NCBI GenBank assembly: GCA_029945375.1
Contig: CM057063.1
Coordinates: 2,911,894 to 2,975,893, forward strand
From: Agaricus subrufescens
Lineage: Eukaryota > Basidiomycota > Agaricomycetes > Agaricales > Agaricaceae
DNA length: 64,000 nucleotides
Direction: 5' to 3'
The notes under the pieces were generated by a model that saw only the letters and a program-made list of their open reading frames with translations, had not been told where the DNA came from and did no database searches. This document shows positions 33,849-44,821 of the stretch, piece after piece. The number at the start of each line of letters is the position of its first letter. The first letter of the stretch is position 1. Both the position numbers and the translations under genes were made by a program.

Positions 33849-34253
33849 ATGAGCACCCAAAACACCACTGAAACCACCACCACCCCCGAACAAGAGGCCT
33901 ACCACAACCTCATCGTCGACTCCTTCCGGAGCTCCGCCAAACGGGAGCTCATCAAAATCTACAGCGCAGTAATGGACGTGGACAACTGTTATGCCCACAC
34001 CTACGTCCCACTAATCTACGACCGCCCAAAAGGGGTAAACCCCGCAAATGAAGAAGAAAAGGAGCACATGGTGAAGGTCATGAGGAAGGAAAGGCAGCTG
34101 ATCAAGAAGATCATAAGGAAATTGCAGATGATGGAAGACGAACTGAAAGATCTCACCGAGGAGATTAACCCAAATGCCCATGGATGGGCCGCAAATGGAA
34201 CCTGGGGAGATGGATGGGATGCACCGGCAGAAGAAAACAACCAGCAACAGTAG
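33849..34253 (+). CDS. gypsy-2 ORF-X: small accessory protein
   Basis: 134 codons from ATG 33849 (MSTQNTTETTTTPEQEAY), +1 relative to pol and starting 65 bp after its stop. The Thr-rich N-terminus is followed by a Lys/Glu-rich predicted coiled coil (VMRKERQLIKKIIRKLQMME) and a Gly/Trp/Asn tail. There is no signal peptide or membrane segment, so it is not env-like. Function unknown; the frame is open throughout despite damage elsewhere in the element. Confidence 0.5.
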   Translation: MSTQNTTETTTTPEQEAYHNLIVDSFRSSAKRELIKIYSAVMDVDNCYAHTYVPLIYDRPKGVNPANEEEKEHMVKVMRKERQLIKKIIRKLQMMEDELKDLTEEINPNAHGWAANGTWGDGWDAPAEENNQQQ

Positions 34254-34281
34254 GAGTTGCCTAATAGGGAGGAAGGAATAA

Positions 34282-34379
34282 TATAAAATCAGACCGTTTT
34301 CTTCATTTTCCCTCATCTCACTCTGCCCACCATTGCACTCACTGCTCAATACGCTCCCCTGCTTGAACTCCTAGCCAAC
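34282..34379 (+). promoter_or_regulatory. Putative internal promoter for gypsy-2 ORF-Y
   Basis: TATAAAA at 34282-34288 is followed by a pyrimidine-rich tract (ttttcttcattttccctcat), ctcactgctcaatac initiator-like sequence and the favourable start context gccaacATGa at 34380. Spacing of ~98 bp from TATA to ATG suits a short fungal leader. Confidence 0.45.
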
Positions 34380-35303
34380 ATGAACCCCAGCACCAATCCA
34401 ACCTTCCGCTCCATTGCCATCCCCGTCGACGAAGCTATGCACATCAAATATATCCAACGCAGACACTCCACCATCTCTCGACGCCGCTACCTCCTCAGGA
34501 TTTTGCACGCCATGGTGCAACTTCGAGAAATAGGAGCCTCGATCATCCAATTGAACAACAACCCACAGAACATTGCAGGAGGAATAATTGCCCCCATCAG
34601 ACTATGTGGAGGAGACGAAGGAATTGTAGGAGAACACTTCAACAAGCTTCTCGCCGAGATCAGCAGAATTACCACCACCCATATCGAGTTCAATGCCCAC
34701 TCTATTGCCTGTCACTCAGTCAGAATGCTCGACATCCTAGACCGAGTCGGAACTGCCGAGGAACTTGCCACCGCCGACGCCATCTGCAAACCTTATTGCC
34801 TAGAACCCGAAACCAGACCTAACACCCTGCCAGTTGAAGTCAACCCTATTCCCGACCCCACCCCCTTGCCTATCCCGAAACAAGAAGACAACTCCATGGA
34901 CGAAGACTCCAACAAGGAGAATAAACCCCCAGGACTGGACCGTGTCTCTAATCTCCACTCACCCAAATTAGCCAAAGAAGCCGACTGCCTTTTCCGTTAT
35001 CTAAACTTTATCCCACCCGCCACCTTACCTGCCAAAATCAAAGCCCCCACTACCTACTCATTCGCCCATAACAACAATCGATACAAAACTCCTAGGGAAA
35101 GAGCCACATATTGGAATGTCATCCTCACCGTCCTGCTCATGAAGAAAGGAAAAGACGAAACCTTCAAAGGACTGCCCGCGTGCATCATCATCGGAGGATG
35201 AGACAATGCCCCTCACTTCATCGGTTTCAACGAGAAAACCGATCAATGGGTTATGGCCAACACCAAGAGGAAACTCTTGAATAACCTCTTTGCACACGTC
35301 TAG
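34380..35303 (+). pseudogene. gypsy-2 ORF-Y: accessory protein of unknown function
   Basis: 307 codons from ATG 34380 (MNPSTNPTFRSIAIPVDEAM) to TAG 35301, with one in-frame TGA at 35199-35201; the 33 codons after it look genuine (APHFIGFNEKTDQWVMANTK). The helical N-terminal half (YIQRRHSTISRRRYLLRILH) has a Ser-His-Ser-Val-Arg cluster; the middle is Pro/Asp/Glu-rich (PIPDPTPLPIPKQEDNSMDE) with KENKPPGL; the C-terminal domain contains TPRERATYWNVILTVLLMKK. No transmembrane or known domain was recognised. The frame is shared with neither gag nor pol, and it sits where env or accessory genes occur in other LTR elements. Confidence 0.5.
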
Positions 35304-35344
35304 TCTTTGCTTCGATCGGAATCAGAAGCCTGAACGGAGGGTGA

Positions 35345-35638
35345 TGTTATGATCTATTTTTGTTTCTGTCCCCTGACCCAGGACCATATGCTACCACTTC
35401 CTTATCCATGTACTTGTCTCCCATGTTTACTCAGCACCGTTCTCACCGTTAGTCAGACACCTCAGGTATACTTACTCAGCCCGACTTCTACTTCTATTAT
35501 TAGGTAGTCGACTCCTCTATAAGTAGCGTAGTAATACTCTGTATTTCCTTACGCTTTACCAACTTGCTATATTCCCTTATCGCTCTCAAGTCTTTGCCTT
35601 AAGTTGCAACCTGAGCTAATCGCTATAAGGTCGTAACA
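35345..35638 (+). repeat. gypsy-2 3' LTR
   Basis: Same length as the 5' LTR (294 bp), about nine substitutions, preceded by purine tract ggagggtga (35336-35344). TATA and the acgctttaccaa start motif are conserved. Confidence 0.9.
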
Positions 35639-36124
35639 GTGACCTGGGACTGGGGGCGGTGTATCATCGATGGCACGGGCTAAGCTGGGCATTCCCCACC
35701 TGGCTTCCGCATCTAGAACAACTTACACTTATGGAGGGTAAAACCTTGGGTCCCAGGGATGATATTCCCTTAGTGGCTCTGTGAGTGGGATAGCTGTGAA
35801 ACGGACATCGTGGATCTCAGCCTGGGGCGGCGCATGGGTCTGATTGGGCAAGTGCTTTCATTTTGGTATGGGACTAGTCTGGGGGTGGTCATTTCTCTCT
35901 CCTCTTCTCTCTTTTCCTTATGCTATCGGACAGGCGATCTTAGGTACTTGGGACTTGAGGATGCTGTATTTTCACTGTGAGGCAGTATGTTGTCTTGGGT
36001 TATGTCTCCTCTCTTGTATTGGTTTCATTTCTGCTTAGTCAACTCTATGTACAGGCGTGTATGTAGGACCGGTCTGCCTTAGCGCCCCAGTATATAAAAT
36101 TATGATTGTTTAAAAAAAAAAAAA
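35639..36124 (+). mobile_element. LINE-like 3' end with poly(A), right piece
   Basis: Continues 28640-28793 after removal of gypsy-2. It ends tatataaaattatgattgtt followed by 13 A (36112-36124), after which array sequence resumes at gactaaggattgacctcat. The open frame at 35844-36038 is short and unconvincing. Probably a 5'-truncated non-LTR retroposon. Confidence 0.55.
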
Positions 36125-36447
36125 GACTAAGGATTGACCTCATACAGATATCTAGCAAAGGTACTACAAGTGGATTATGTTTGACCACTTGTCAAGACGG
36201 TAACTCCTCCAGCAAGATCGTAAAACGGGCGGGCCGTGAGGTCATTAAACCAAAAATATCATGTATAATTCAAAGTGTATTCTAATGGATTCCCAGTCTC
36301 TACATTAACAATATTCCAGAATGGGTGCAACGCAATTTGGCAATCACATCCCAGAAACACCGTACAATTAATCTAATAAATTAATCAAATAAATCTCAAG
36401 GAAAAAGAAAAAGGCTAGAGTAACAGTATTAAATACAGCGGTATTCA
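36125..36447. other. Intergenic, unit C (right side of transposon nest)
   Basis: Equivalent to ~6282-6609 of unit A. About 330 bp between the Acl4 ATG and this point, present in A, B, D and E, is missing, so the nest replaced part of the unit. Confidence 0.6.
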
Positions 36448-37691
36448 TTAAGCCATATCAGAGACTTGTGGAACACATGGTGCTGCTTCTGGTATGGTAG
36501 GCACATAAGAGCTGCCTTGATGTTCACCACTTTCCCCAAATTGCGTGGTTGTATGACCGGAATGATTCCAACACAACGAACTCACACTCTGTTGCTGCCT
36601 TTGTGACGGATATGCTTTACCACTGACAACTCGATACTGCACGAGGAGGTAGGAAATTATCTAGATATATTTCATGATTTAGTGCTGATATTGACTCACA
36701 TCTTTAACTTACCTCAATGTATGGTAAAGACTCAGAAAAGAACGCGAACGCAGGTAGTCCACCCCGGGCCCTATCAAGGATTGCCGTAGCCAGTAGCCAT
36801 ATAGATTCCAGGGCATATGACTCAACGATCATGGCCACAATATTCATGTATCTGATGCATCCTTGAGTTTCCCCTAAGCCTTTTGCATTAGTTAGTTTAA
36901 CTGATTTGCAGTGTTTCCATACCAAGTGATTTTCTTTGTTGCCATTGTTTAAAACTGAGATATAAACTTATCAACACTGTACAAAGTATTGTCGTGCCGC
37001 CTTGAAGAGCAAATTCCACTTGTTCTGTTATAGTGTCCAGTGAAAGATCTTCAACTGTAATTGATACTGTAGTGTCAACTACTATTGTCCGTATCTGTAA
37101 CCCTGATGAATATAAGTCATCAGTACAAAGTAGGAGCCTGGCAGGAATTAATTACCTGCAAAGGTTAACAAACACAGAAGGGGCAACACGATGACCAACT
37201 TGGGATATCGAGTGGCACTCCAAATGATCCATACACGCCAAACCTTTAATCCCCGAGTTCAGCAGCCTGGTGGTATGGACACAAGAATATCGACCGTGTA
37301 CCTGGATTACTGATGTCAAAACATCAATTGTGAGCTGGCAGACCAGACCAACGGGTATCACGGGGGTAGTAAGATAACTATCAGCTACATACGCAAATGG
37401 ACCCTCGGGATAGTCACTATGCTTGATGTAGGCATCTTGCGCAACCCAAGCATTTGCTATGAGAGAGTACAGCCCACACAGCATTATGACAGCGGTGTAT
37501 GAAAGCATGAATTTGGCCTGACTTGTTCTGTCTCCAGTACGAAGTCGAGGAGCAAGTGCGTGGACATATAAACAAAAGAGAGAGAATGCGATCCCATAGA
37601 GGATTCCAGCTACAGTTGTTGGGGTGACAAGCTCAAATTGAGTGATGAGGAGTAACTCTCCTGGTAGTGAAGGGGCGGTACTGTTGTTCAT
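36448..37691 (-). CDS. Seven-transmembrane protein, array copy C
   Basis: Five-exon structure intact; ATG 37691 (MNNSTAPSLPGELLLITQ). Exon 2 reads VWRVWIIWSATRYPKLV, exon 4 GETQGCIRYMNIVAMIVESY after intron GTATGG...GGCTTAG, exon 5 ends VSDMA at 36448. Differences are concentrated in the TM2-TM3 loop (AYVADSYLTTPVIPVG) and before TM5 (SITVEDLSLDTITEQVEFAL). It survived insertion of the 20 kb nest ~320 bp downstream of its stop. Confidence 0.78.
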
Positions 37692-38509
37692 GGAGGATTT
37701 GAGGAAGGATGTGGGTTAAGTTCATTTGCCCTTCAGCAAACGCAGTATTTATACACTTCTGAAATTATTACAACTTCCGTAAGTTGGGCTTATCATAATT
37801 GCGGCCGTATATCATACACATGAAGCAAATTTGATTCACAGATCCAAGAAAACAAGGTTGCCATTCATTGTTCTTCTCCGTTGCTGGATGATCTCGGTTT
37901 CTATCACACCACAAGTTGATTATCCTAATTCAGTCGCTTTGCTTCGCTGTCATTAACAGTGCCTCAGTTTACACGAATCTCGGACAAATTTAAATGATGC
38001 TGGTATATATTAACTCAGCAGTTGAGGGAGAAGTCCACTTCTCATGATCATTGAGCTCAGTTGATACTACAAGCGACACGCCCATATCGCATAAAACTGA
38101 TCATCTTTCACGATACTCCATGATATATCAAACAAAAGAGAACGCCTTAGACAGTCATGTACTTGTTCTCTTTTCTCTCAAGCACAAATTGAGAATTTTA
38201 CACGAATCCATTATCCAGATCACTTACTTGTAAATTTGACGCCTACTTAACTCAACTGACATGATTGATATGATTCTAGTTAGTTATGCCAGAGATACGC
38301 TACATAGTAAATTATACAACTGAAACAACCAAATCCTGATAGCCGATACCAATGAAGAAAGAAAGAGAAATCAGGGGTTACTATGCCACTTGTATTTCAA
38401 GGACGGATAATTGCAAAGCTACGTGTACAACTCATGCGTCGCCCAATGCTGTCTCCTTTCCAGACGCTACGAGGCATAATAGGGAGGTACGTGGAGAGTT
38501 AGTATAATA
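37692..38509. promoter_or_regulatory. 5' flank of 7TM-C with TATA box
   Basis: TATAAATA (minus strand) at 37746-37753, ~55 bp upstream of ATG, followed by the ttatcataattgcgg block near 37790. Nearly identical to the flank of copy D. No ORF is supported. Confidence 0.6.
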
Positions 38510-39212
38510 TAAACAATGGTTGCACGCATTTCTTGTATTCTGGAACAATACATCTACATGCGGGATCAACTAAGAACCGTGATTCACCTCAACACTTGGA
38601 AAATAAAAGCGGTATACCACTTAAGACTGGGTCTTGCCCTCTTCCCAGGATTCATGCAGAACCCACCACGACTCTTCCTCTTCGCTTGTGCTAGGTTGTC
38701 CAACCCAATCATGGTGCTCAACGTTGTTCCGATACCCCTCCCGTCAAAATATAGCCAATAAAATGGCGCGGGATTACTATGGTCGGTCGATGGAGTAGGA
38801 TCGCTATTCTTCGAGAGATGGGAGATGACCCGGTAGCCAAGCGGAGTCAAGGGCTCGTCATGTTTTAATCCTGGGGTAAAGGTGCCTGACACAAGCTAGA
38901 CATATTGTTGTTAGTCGCTAGAGCTGCAAACAGTCACCCGGCTGATTCTCCAGCACTAAACTAGCCCTCAGAAGAGGAGAAGAGAAATGAGTTACTCATG
39001 GTGAATGACTGAGCGCGTGTTTTCCCATGCTATGCGACACCACTCAGCAGGACGAATATGAAAGAAAGTGATGGAATACTCAACTGACATTGTCAAACAC
39101 TCTGCATATCTGCGCTTGGTGGCATCATCCACCTAACTGCCCCCTGCCTTGCCACTCTCCGACACACGGAAACGACCCCGAGATACCATGCCTCGACTTC
39201 CTAATCATGTGT
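38510..39212 (-). pseudogene. Kinase remnant, unit D
   Basis: Readable as YFDGRGIGTTLSTMIGLDNL, like kinase exon 3, then kinase intron 2/exon 2 sequence to ~39110 and the same jump into Acl4 exon 3 seen in unit B. Interrupted at 39213 by a solo LTR. No usable frame. Confidence 0.65.
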
Positions 39213-39858
39213 TGAAGGGCAAACGATTTCTTCAGTAATGTGAGGTCGACAGAACGACCCCGAGGTCTCAGAACCGGAAACGAGACAGCAGAAAGTGAGC
39301 CAAGACAGCGAGGTAAGGACAGAGTTTCAGAACTAAAAAGAGAGGATCGAGACGACGTCTCAGGGTTTCAAACAACGGTAGCGGAGGCGATCGAACTGCG
39401 AGCAAAGAGACGGTGATTATTTGGTGGTTATCCTACGGCTTTTTATATATACATTCTCAGCATAAATAGTCGAGTGGCGAGGGCCACCGACATCGTAAAA
39501 TTTAAAATGAAATTCATACCCGATATCTAGTTGGATGGAGAGAAAAAAATATCTCCTCATTCTGTTCCTCGAAGACGAGAGGACCGTTATCTCCTCCTTT
39601 TCCTATCTGCCAAAGTTGGATGGCGGATGTCCTCATCATATGTCGGGGGGTGAGTCCGAGGGAAAAGAGTTAGCCGATTACTCTTGGATCGTCCCTGCAA
39701 TGGCTAGCTACTCGGAAATTAATGTTATCTTGAGTGTAGGCCACTTCCGCGAGAGTGCTGGGTAGAGAAAATCGAGAGCGGCCTTTCGGGATGATGATGG
39801 TTGAAGTGGAAGGGATGGTGATCGGCCGAATCGGACATAACCGATTACTCATCCTATA
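39213..39858. mobile_element. Solo LTR, unit D
   Basis: ~646 bp inserted in Acl4-derived sequence between catgtgt and gtggcggtattatacc; unit B, without the insert, reads catgtgtcggtattatacc. It contains a TATA-like tttttatatatac (~39440) and ends ccgattactcatcctata. No internal region or second LTR is present, hence solo. Confidence 0.7.
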
Positions 39859-40772
39859 GTGGCGGTATTATACCTTGCGAAACCAACGATGCAGGAGTCT
39901 ACAGTGCCAGTTCTAGAGACAATTTGACTAGGGATAACCGCGTTGGCATAGGGGAAATTTTGGGATTGTCGAGTTCCAGATCTTTCCATTTTGTCCAAGC
40001 TTGTTCGAGAATCTGCTTGGCTTCATCAGGCCATTGTTGGGACATGCGAACTGAAGAAAGAGCCTGGAGGGCCTCAGAATTAGACGGATCTGTTTTTAAA
40101 GGAAGGTTGAGGAGATCTTCGCAGGTTTTCCCGGCTTACGGTTCAAAGCTGCGGAGAGACAGTCAGAAAGGCATTTGAAGAAACAATGGAAGAGGTGACG
40201 CGCCATAGATTGTAAGATGGATCCATCCATATCTCTACCTGCCTGATGAGCGCTCGGATGGTATTGTTCTTGATTTCGCTTTCATTAGGTTGGTTGGTCG
40301 CGACTGAATTTTTTACCGCCTGTTTTCCCTTGAGTTGATTCACTAGAATATCTACAGCGGCTTGATAGTGTTGCAGGGCCAGCCCGGGGTCGTCTTCTGA
40401 TAGTTGCGCTAGATACAAGTGTGCCGATGGTGGTGGTGGTTGCGGTGATGGCGGTTGTATCAAAGATTCAAAAGCCTGTATGCTGTCAGACCAAGAGCAG
40501 CAAGACGAGTCACAGAGCATACTAACCTCCTTCGCGGCTCTGATGTCTCCCGTCTCTAGTAGCGACACTCCCAGCATTTCTCGGGCCTCCGCATTTTTCG
40601 GCTGCTGTTCCAATATTCGTCTGACGAAGCGCAGTGCCAGTTCATAATCGCATTGAACGATCAGATCCTGGGCTTTCTCGAGTAAGTCTGGGATAGATGG
40701 AGGATCTGAGCGTTGAACAGGCGGGTCTGTCGCTTTTGTGTGTTGCTTCTTGGCTGGGCGAGTGCGACCCAT
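39859..40772 (-). pseudogene. Acl4-like remnant, unit D
   Basis: Exons 1 and 2 are open from ATG 40772 (MGRTRPAKKQHTKATDPPVQ), but the intron 2 donor is GC in place of GT (tatgGCgcgtc) and exon 3 has TAA a few codons in (CFEP-stop, cttacggttc ~40137). The distal part lost its C-terminal exon. Both lesions are shared with unit E, so they predate the D/E duplication. Confidence 0.75.
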
Positions 40773-41402
40773 CTTGGATGAAAGAAGGAGTTGACGGTCA
40801 CGTGGTTCTCGGACACATTTCAGGACGTCCCAACAAGGTCGAAGCAGAGCCGCCGATCCTTCGGAACAATACTCGACATTCGACTAGCTGTGCTCCAAAG
40901 TATCATAGAATACCTCATCACGCGACGTAAGAGTAAGTTCCTTTAGTCTATGATATCACAGCTTCAATATTTTACAACCAGCTCGCCGGCAAGTACTCTG
41001 ACTACATCAATTTGCCGCCAGTATCATGGAAATCTTCAATCAGAGAGTTTGATGAAAATACAAAACGTTACTCGATCTTCACACGCGGACTTAGGCTTAA
41101 CCTCATATAGATATCAAGCGAAAGTCTTACAAAGTGGATTGTTTGACCACTTGTAGCTCCATCAGCAAGATCGTAAAACTCGGGCGCGCCGCGAGGCAAT
41201 TACACCGAAAATATCCTGTATAATTCAAAGTGTATTCTACTGGATTCACAGTCTCCACATTAACAATATTCTAGAACGGGTGCGCTGCGGTTCGGCGATC
41301 ACACCCCAGAGACGCCGTACAATTCATCTAATAAATTAATCAAATAAATCTCGAGCAAGAAGAAGATGGCTAGAGTAACAGTGTCAGATATAGCAGTATC
41401 CA
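40773..41402. other. Intergenic, unit D
   Basis: Equivalent to 5956-6609, including the tcacgtggt site upstream of the dead Acl4 copy. No ORF is supported. Confidence 0.5.
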
Positions 41403-42637
41403 TTAAGCCATATCAGAGACTTGTAGAACATGTGGTGCTGCTTCTGGCATGGCAGGCACATGAGAGCTGCCTTGACTTTCACCAGCTTCTCGAAATTGCG
41501 TCGTTGTATGATCGGAATGATTCCAACGCAACGAACTCAAATTCTGTTGCTGCCTTTGTGACATAAATGCCTTACCACTGGCAACTCGATACTGCACGAG
41601 GAGGTAGGCAACCATCTAGATATATCTTATGATTTAGTGCTGATATTGACTCACATCATTAACTTACTTCAATGTACGATACAGACTCGGTAAAGAACCC
41701 GAATACAGGTGACCCATCGCTCGAAAATATTGCCAGAGTAAGTAGCCATATGGATTCCAGGGCATATGACTCAATGATCATGGCTACAACATTCATGTAT
41801 GTGGCACATCTTTGAGCCTCCCCTGAATCTTTCACATTAGCTAATTTAACTCGTTTGCAGTGTTTCCATACCAATTAATTTTCTTTGTTCCCATTGTTTG
41901 AAAGTGACATATAAACTTATCAACACTGTACAAAGTATTGTCGTGGCGCCTTGAAGAGCAGATTCCGCTTGTTCTGTTTTAGTGTCCAGTGAAATATCTT
42001 CTGTAGCTGATACTGTAGTGTCAAGTACTATTGTCCGCATCTTTAACCCTGATGATTATAAGTCATCAGTAGAAAGCAGGAGCTTGGCAGGAATTAATGA
42101 CCTGTAGAGCTTAACAAACACAGAAGGGGCAGCACGATGACCAACTTGGCATATCGAGTGGCACTCCAAATAACCCATACCCGCCAAATCTTTCATCCCG
42201 GGGTCTAGCAGCCTGGTCGCATGGACACAAGAAAATGGACAACGCACCTGGATTACTGATGTCAAAACATCAATTACGCACAGGCAGGTGAGACCAATGG
42301 GTATCACGGGGGTAGTTAGATAACTAGCTAATACATATGCATATGGACCCTCAGGATAGTCACTATGCTTGATGTAGGCATCTTGTGTAACCCAAGCATT
42401 TGCTACGAGATAGTACAGCCCACAGAGCATTATGACAGTACTGTATGAAAGCATGAATCTGTCCTGTCTTTTTCTGTCTCCGTTACGAAGTCGAGGAGCA
42501 AGTGCGTGGACATATAAGCAAAAGAGAGTGAATGCGATACCATAGAGTGTTCCAGCTACAGTTGTTGGGGTGACAAGCTCAAGTTGAGTGAGGAGGAGAA
42601 CATTTCCTGTTAGTGATGTGGAGGTACTGTTGTTCAT
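41403..42637 (-). CDS. Seven-transmembrane protein, array copy D
   Basis: ATG 42637 (MNNSTSTSLTGNVLLLTQLE). All five exons are open; exon 3 MRTIVLDTTVSATEDISLDT, exon 4 begins GEAQRCATYMNVVAMIIES after GTATGG...GATTCAG, exon 5 ends VSDMA at 41403. Shorter loop between TM6 and TM7 (FSSDGSPVFGFF) than in A-C. No defect seen. Confidence 0.78.
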
Positions 42638-43469
42638 GGAAGAGTTGAGGGAAGGATGTGGGTTAAGTTCATTTGCCCTTCAGCAAACGCAGTATTTATA
42701 CACTTCTGAAATTATTACAACTTCCGTAAGTTGGGCTTATCATAATTGCAGCCGTATATCATACACATGAAGCAAATTTGATTCACAGATTCAAGAAAAC
42801 AAGGTTGCCATTCATTGTTCTTCTCCGTTGCTGGATGATCTCGGTTTCTATCACACCACAAGTTGATTATCCTAATTCAGTCGCTTTGCTTCGCTGTCAT
42901 TAACAGTGCCTCAGTTTACACGAATCTCGGACAAATTTAAATGATGCTGGTATATATTAACTCAACAGTTGAGGGAGAAGTCCACTTCTCATGATCATTA
43001 AGCTCAGTTGATACTACAAGCGACACGCCCATATCGCATAAAACTGATCATCTTTCACGATGCTCCATGCCCTATCACACAAAAGGGAACGCCCTAGACA
43101 ATCATGTACTTGTTCTCTTTTCTCTCAGGCACAAATCGAGAATTTTACACGATTGAATTTGTTATCCAGATCACTTACTTGTAAATCTAACGCCTACTTA
43201 ACTTAACTGACATGATTAATATGATTGTAGCTAGTTATGCCAGAGATACGCTACATAAGTAAGTTATACAACTGAAACAACCAAATCCTGATAGCCGATA
43301 CCAATGAAGAAAGAAAGAGAAATCAGGGGTTACTACGCCACTTGTATTTCAAACACAGATGAATGCAAAGCCATACGTACATCTCACGTGTCACCCAATG
43401 CTGTCTGCTTTCCAGATACTGCGAGGCATAATAGGGAGGTAGGTGGAGTATTAGTATAATATAGACAAT
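42638..43469. promoter_or_regulatory. 5' flank of 7TM-D with TATA box
   Basis: TATAAATA on the minus strand at 42693-42700; the distal block is almost identical to that of copy C (37692-38509), indicating recent exchange or duplication between C and D flanks. Confidence 0.6.
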
Positions 43470-44163
43470 GGTTGCACGCATGTCGTGTATTTTGGAACAA
43501 TACATCTACATGCGGGATCGACTAAAAACAGTGATTGACCTCAACACTGGGAAAACAAAAGCTGCATACGACTCAACACTGGGTCTTGCGCTCTTCCCAG
43601 GATTAATGTAGGGCCCACCACGAATCTTCCTTTTCTCTTGTGGTAAATTGTGCAACCCAACCATGTTACTCAACGTTGTTCTGATACCGCTCCCGTTAAA
43701 ATACAGCGAATAGCGGGATAACTATGGTCGGTCGATGGAGGTGGATTGCTATTCTTCGAGAGATGGGAGATGACCCAGCAGCCGAGCGGAGTTGAGAGCT
43801 CATCATATTTTAATCCTGGGGTAGAGGTGGATGAGCCCTGACACAAGTTAGTCATACTGTAGTTAGTCGTTCGAACTGCAAACAGTCACCCGGATGATTC
43901 TCCAGTACTAAGCTGGCCCCAGAAGAGGAGAAGAGAAACGAGTTACTCATGGCGAATGGCTGAGCGCGTGTTTTCCCATGCTATGCGACACTACTCAGCA
44001 GGACGAATATGAAAGAAAGTGATGGAATACTCAACTGGCATTGTCAAATACTCTGCATATCTGCGCTTGGCGGCATGATGCACCTATCTGACCCCTGCCT
44101 TGCCACTCTCCGACACACGGAAACGACCACGAGACACCATGCCTCGACTTCCTAATCATGTGT
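43470..44163 (-). pseudogene. Kinase remnant, unit E
   Basis: Same fragment as in units B-D (kinase exon 3 through the kinase-Acl4 jump near 44080-44130), with extra small deletions near 43710. No usable frame. Confidence 0.65.
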
Positions 44164-44821
44164 TGAAGGGCAAACAAGTTCTTCAATAATGTGAGGTCGA
44201 CAGAACGACCCCGAGGCCTCAGAACCGGAAACGAGACAGCAGAAAGTGAGCCGAGACAGCGAAGAGGCAAGGACAGAGCTTCAGAACTAAAAAGAGAGGA
44301 TCGAGACGACATCTCAGGGTTTCAAACAACGGTAGCTGAGGCGATCGAACTGCGAGCAAAGAGACGGTGATTATTTGGTTGTTATCCTACTACACTGTGG
44401 CTTTCCATATACACATTCTCAGCATAAATAGTCGGGTGGCGAGGGCCACCGACATCGTAAAATTTAAAATGAAATTCATACCCGATATCTAGTTGGATGG
44501 AGAGAAAAAATATCTCCTCATTCTGTTCCTCGAAGACGAGAGGACCGTTATCTCCTCCCTTTCCTATCTGCCGAAGTTGGACGGCTGATGTCCTCATCAT
44601 ATGTCGGGGGGTGAGTCCGAGGGATAAGAGTTAGCCATTTACTCTTGGATCGTCCCTGCAATGGCTTGCTACTTGGAAATTAATGTTATCTTGAGTGTAG
44701 GCCACTTCCGCGAGAGTGCTGGGTAGAAAAAAATCGAGAGTGGCCTTTCGGAACGATGATGGTTGAAGTGGAAGGGATGGTGATCGGCCGAATCGGGCAT
44801 AACCGATTACTCATCCCTATA
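44164..44821. mobile_element. Solo LTR, unit E
   Basis: ~658 bp, inserted at exactly the same base as in unit D and closely similar, so the insertion happened before D and E duplicated. TATA-like sequence is less perfect here (tttccatatacac). Confidence 0.7.

Larger units (their letters stand above)
28794..35638 (+). mobile_element. gypsy-2: complete Ty3/gypsy chromovirus, plus strand
   Basis: 294-bp LTRs (28794-29087, 35345-35638) with TGTTA...TAACA ends and a perfect 5-bp target duplication gtgac (28789-28793 and 35639-35643). Internal order: self-primer binding site, gag, pol with chromodomain, ORF-X, internal TATA, ORF-Y, short purine tract ggagggtga, 3' LTR. The LTRs differ at about nine sites (~97 percent identity), so this is not the newest insertion. 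It is inactive: five in-frame TGA codons and a Lys in place of the integrase catalytic Glu. Confidence 0.92.

Noticed and set aside
34380..35303. ORF-Y as a retroviral envelope gene
   Set aside because: No signal peptide, transmembrane segment or glycosylation-rich ectodomain; only its position resembles env.
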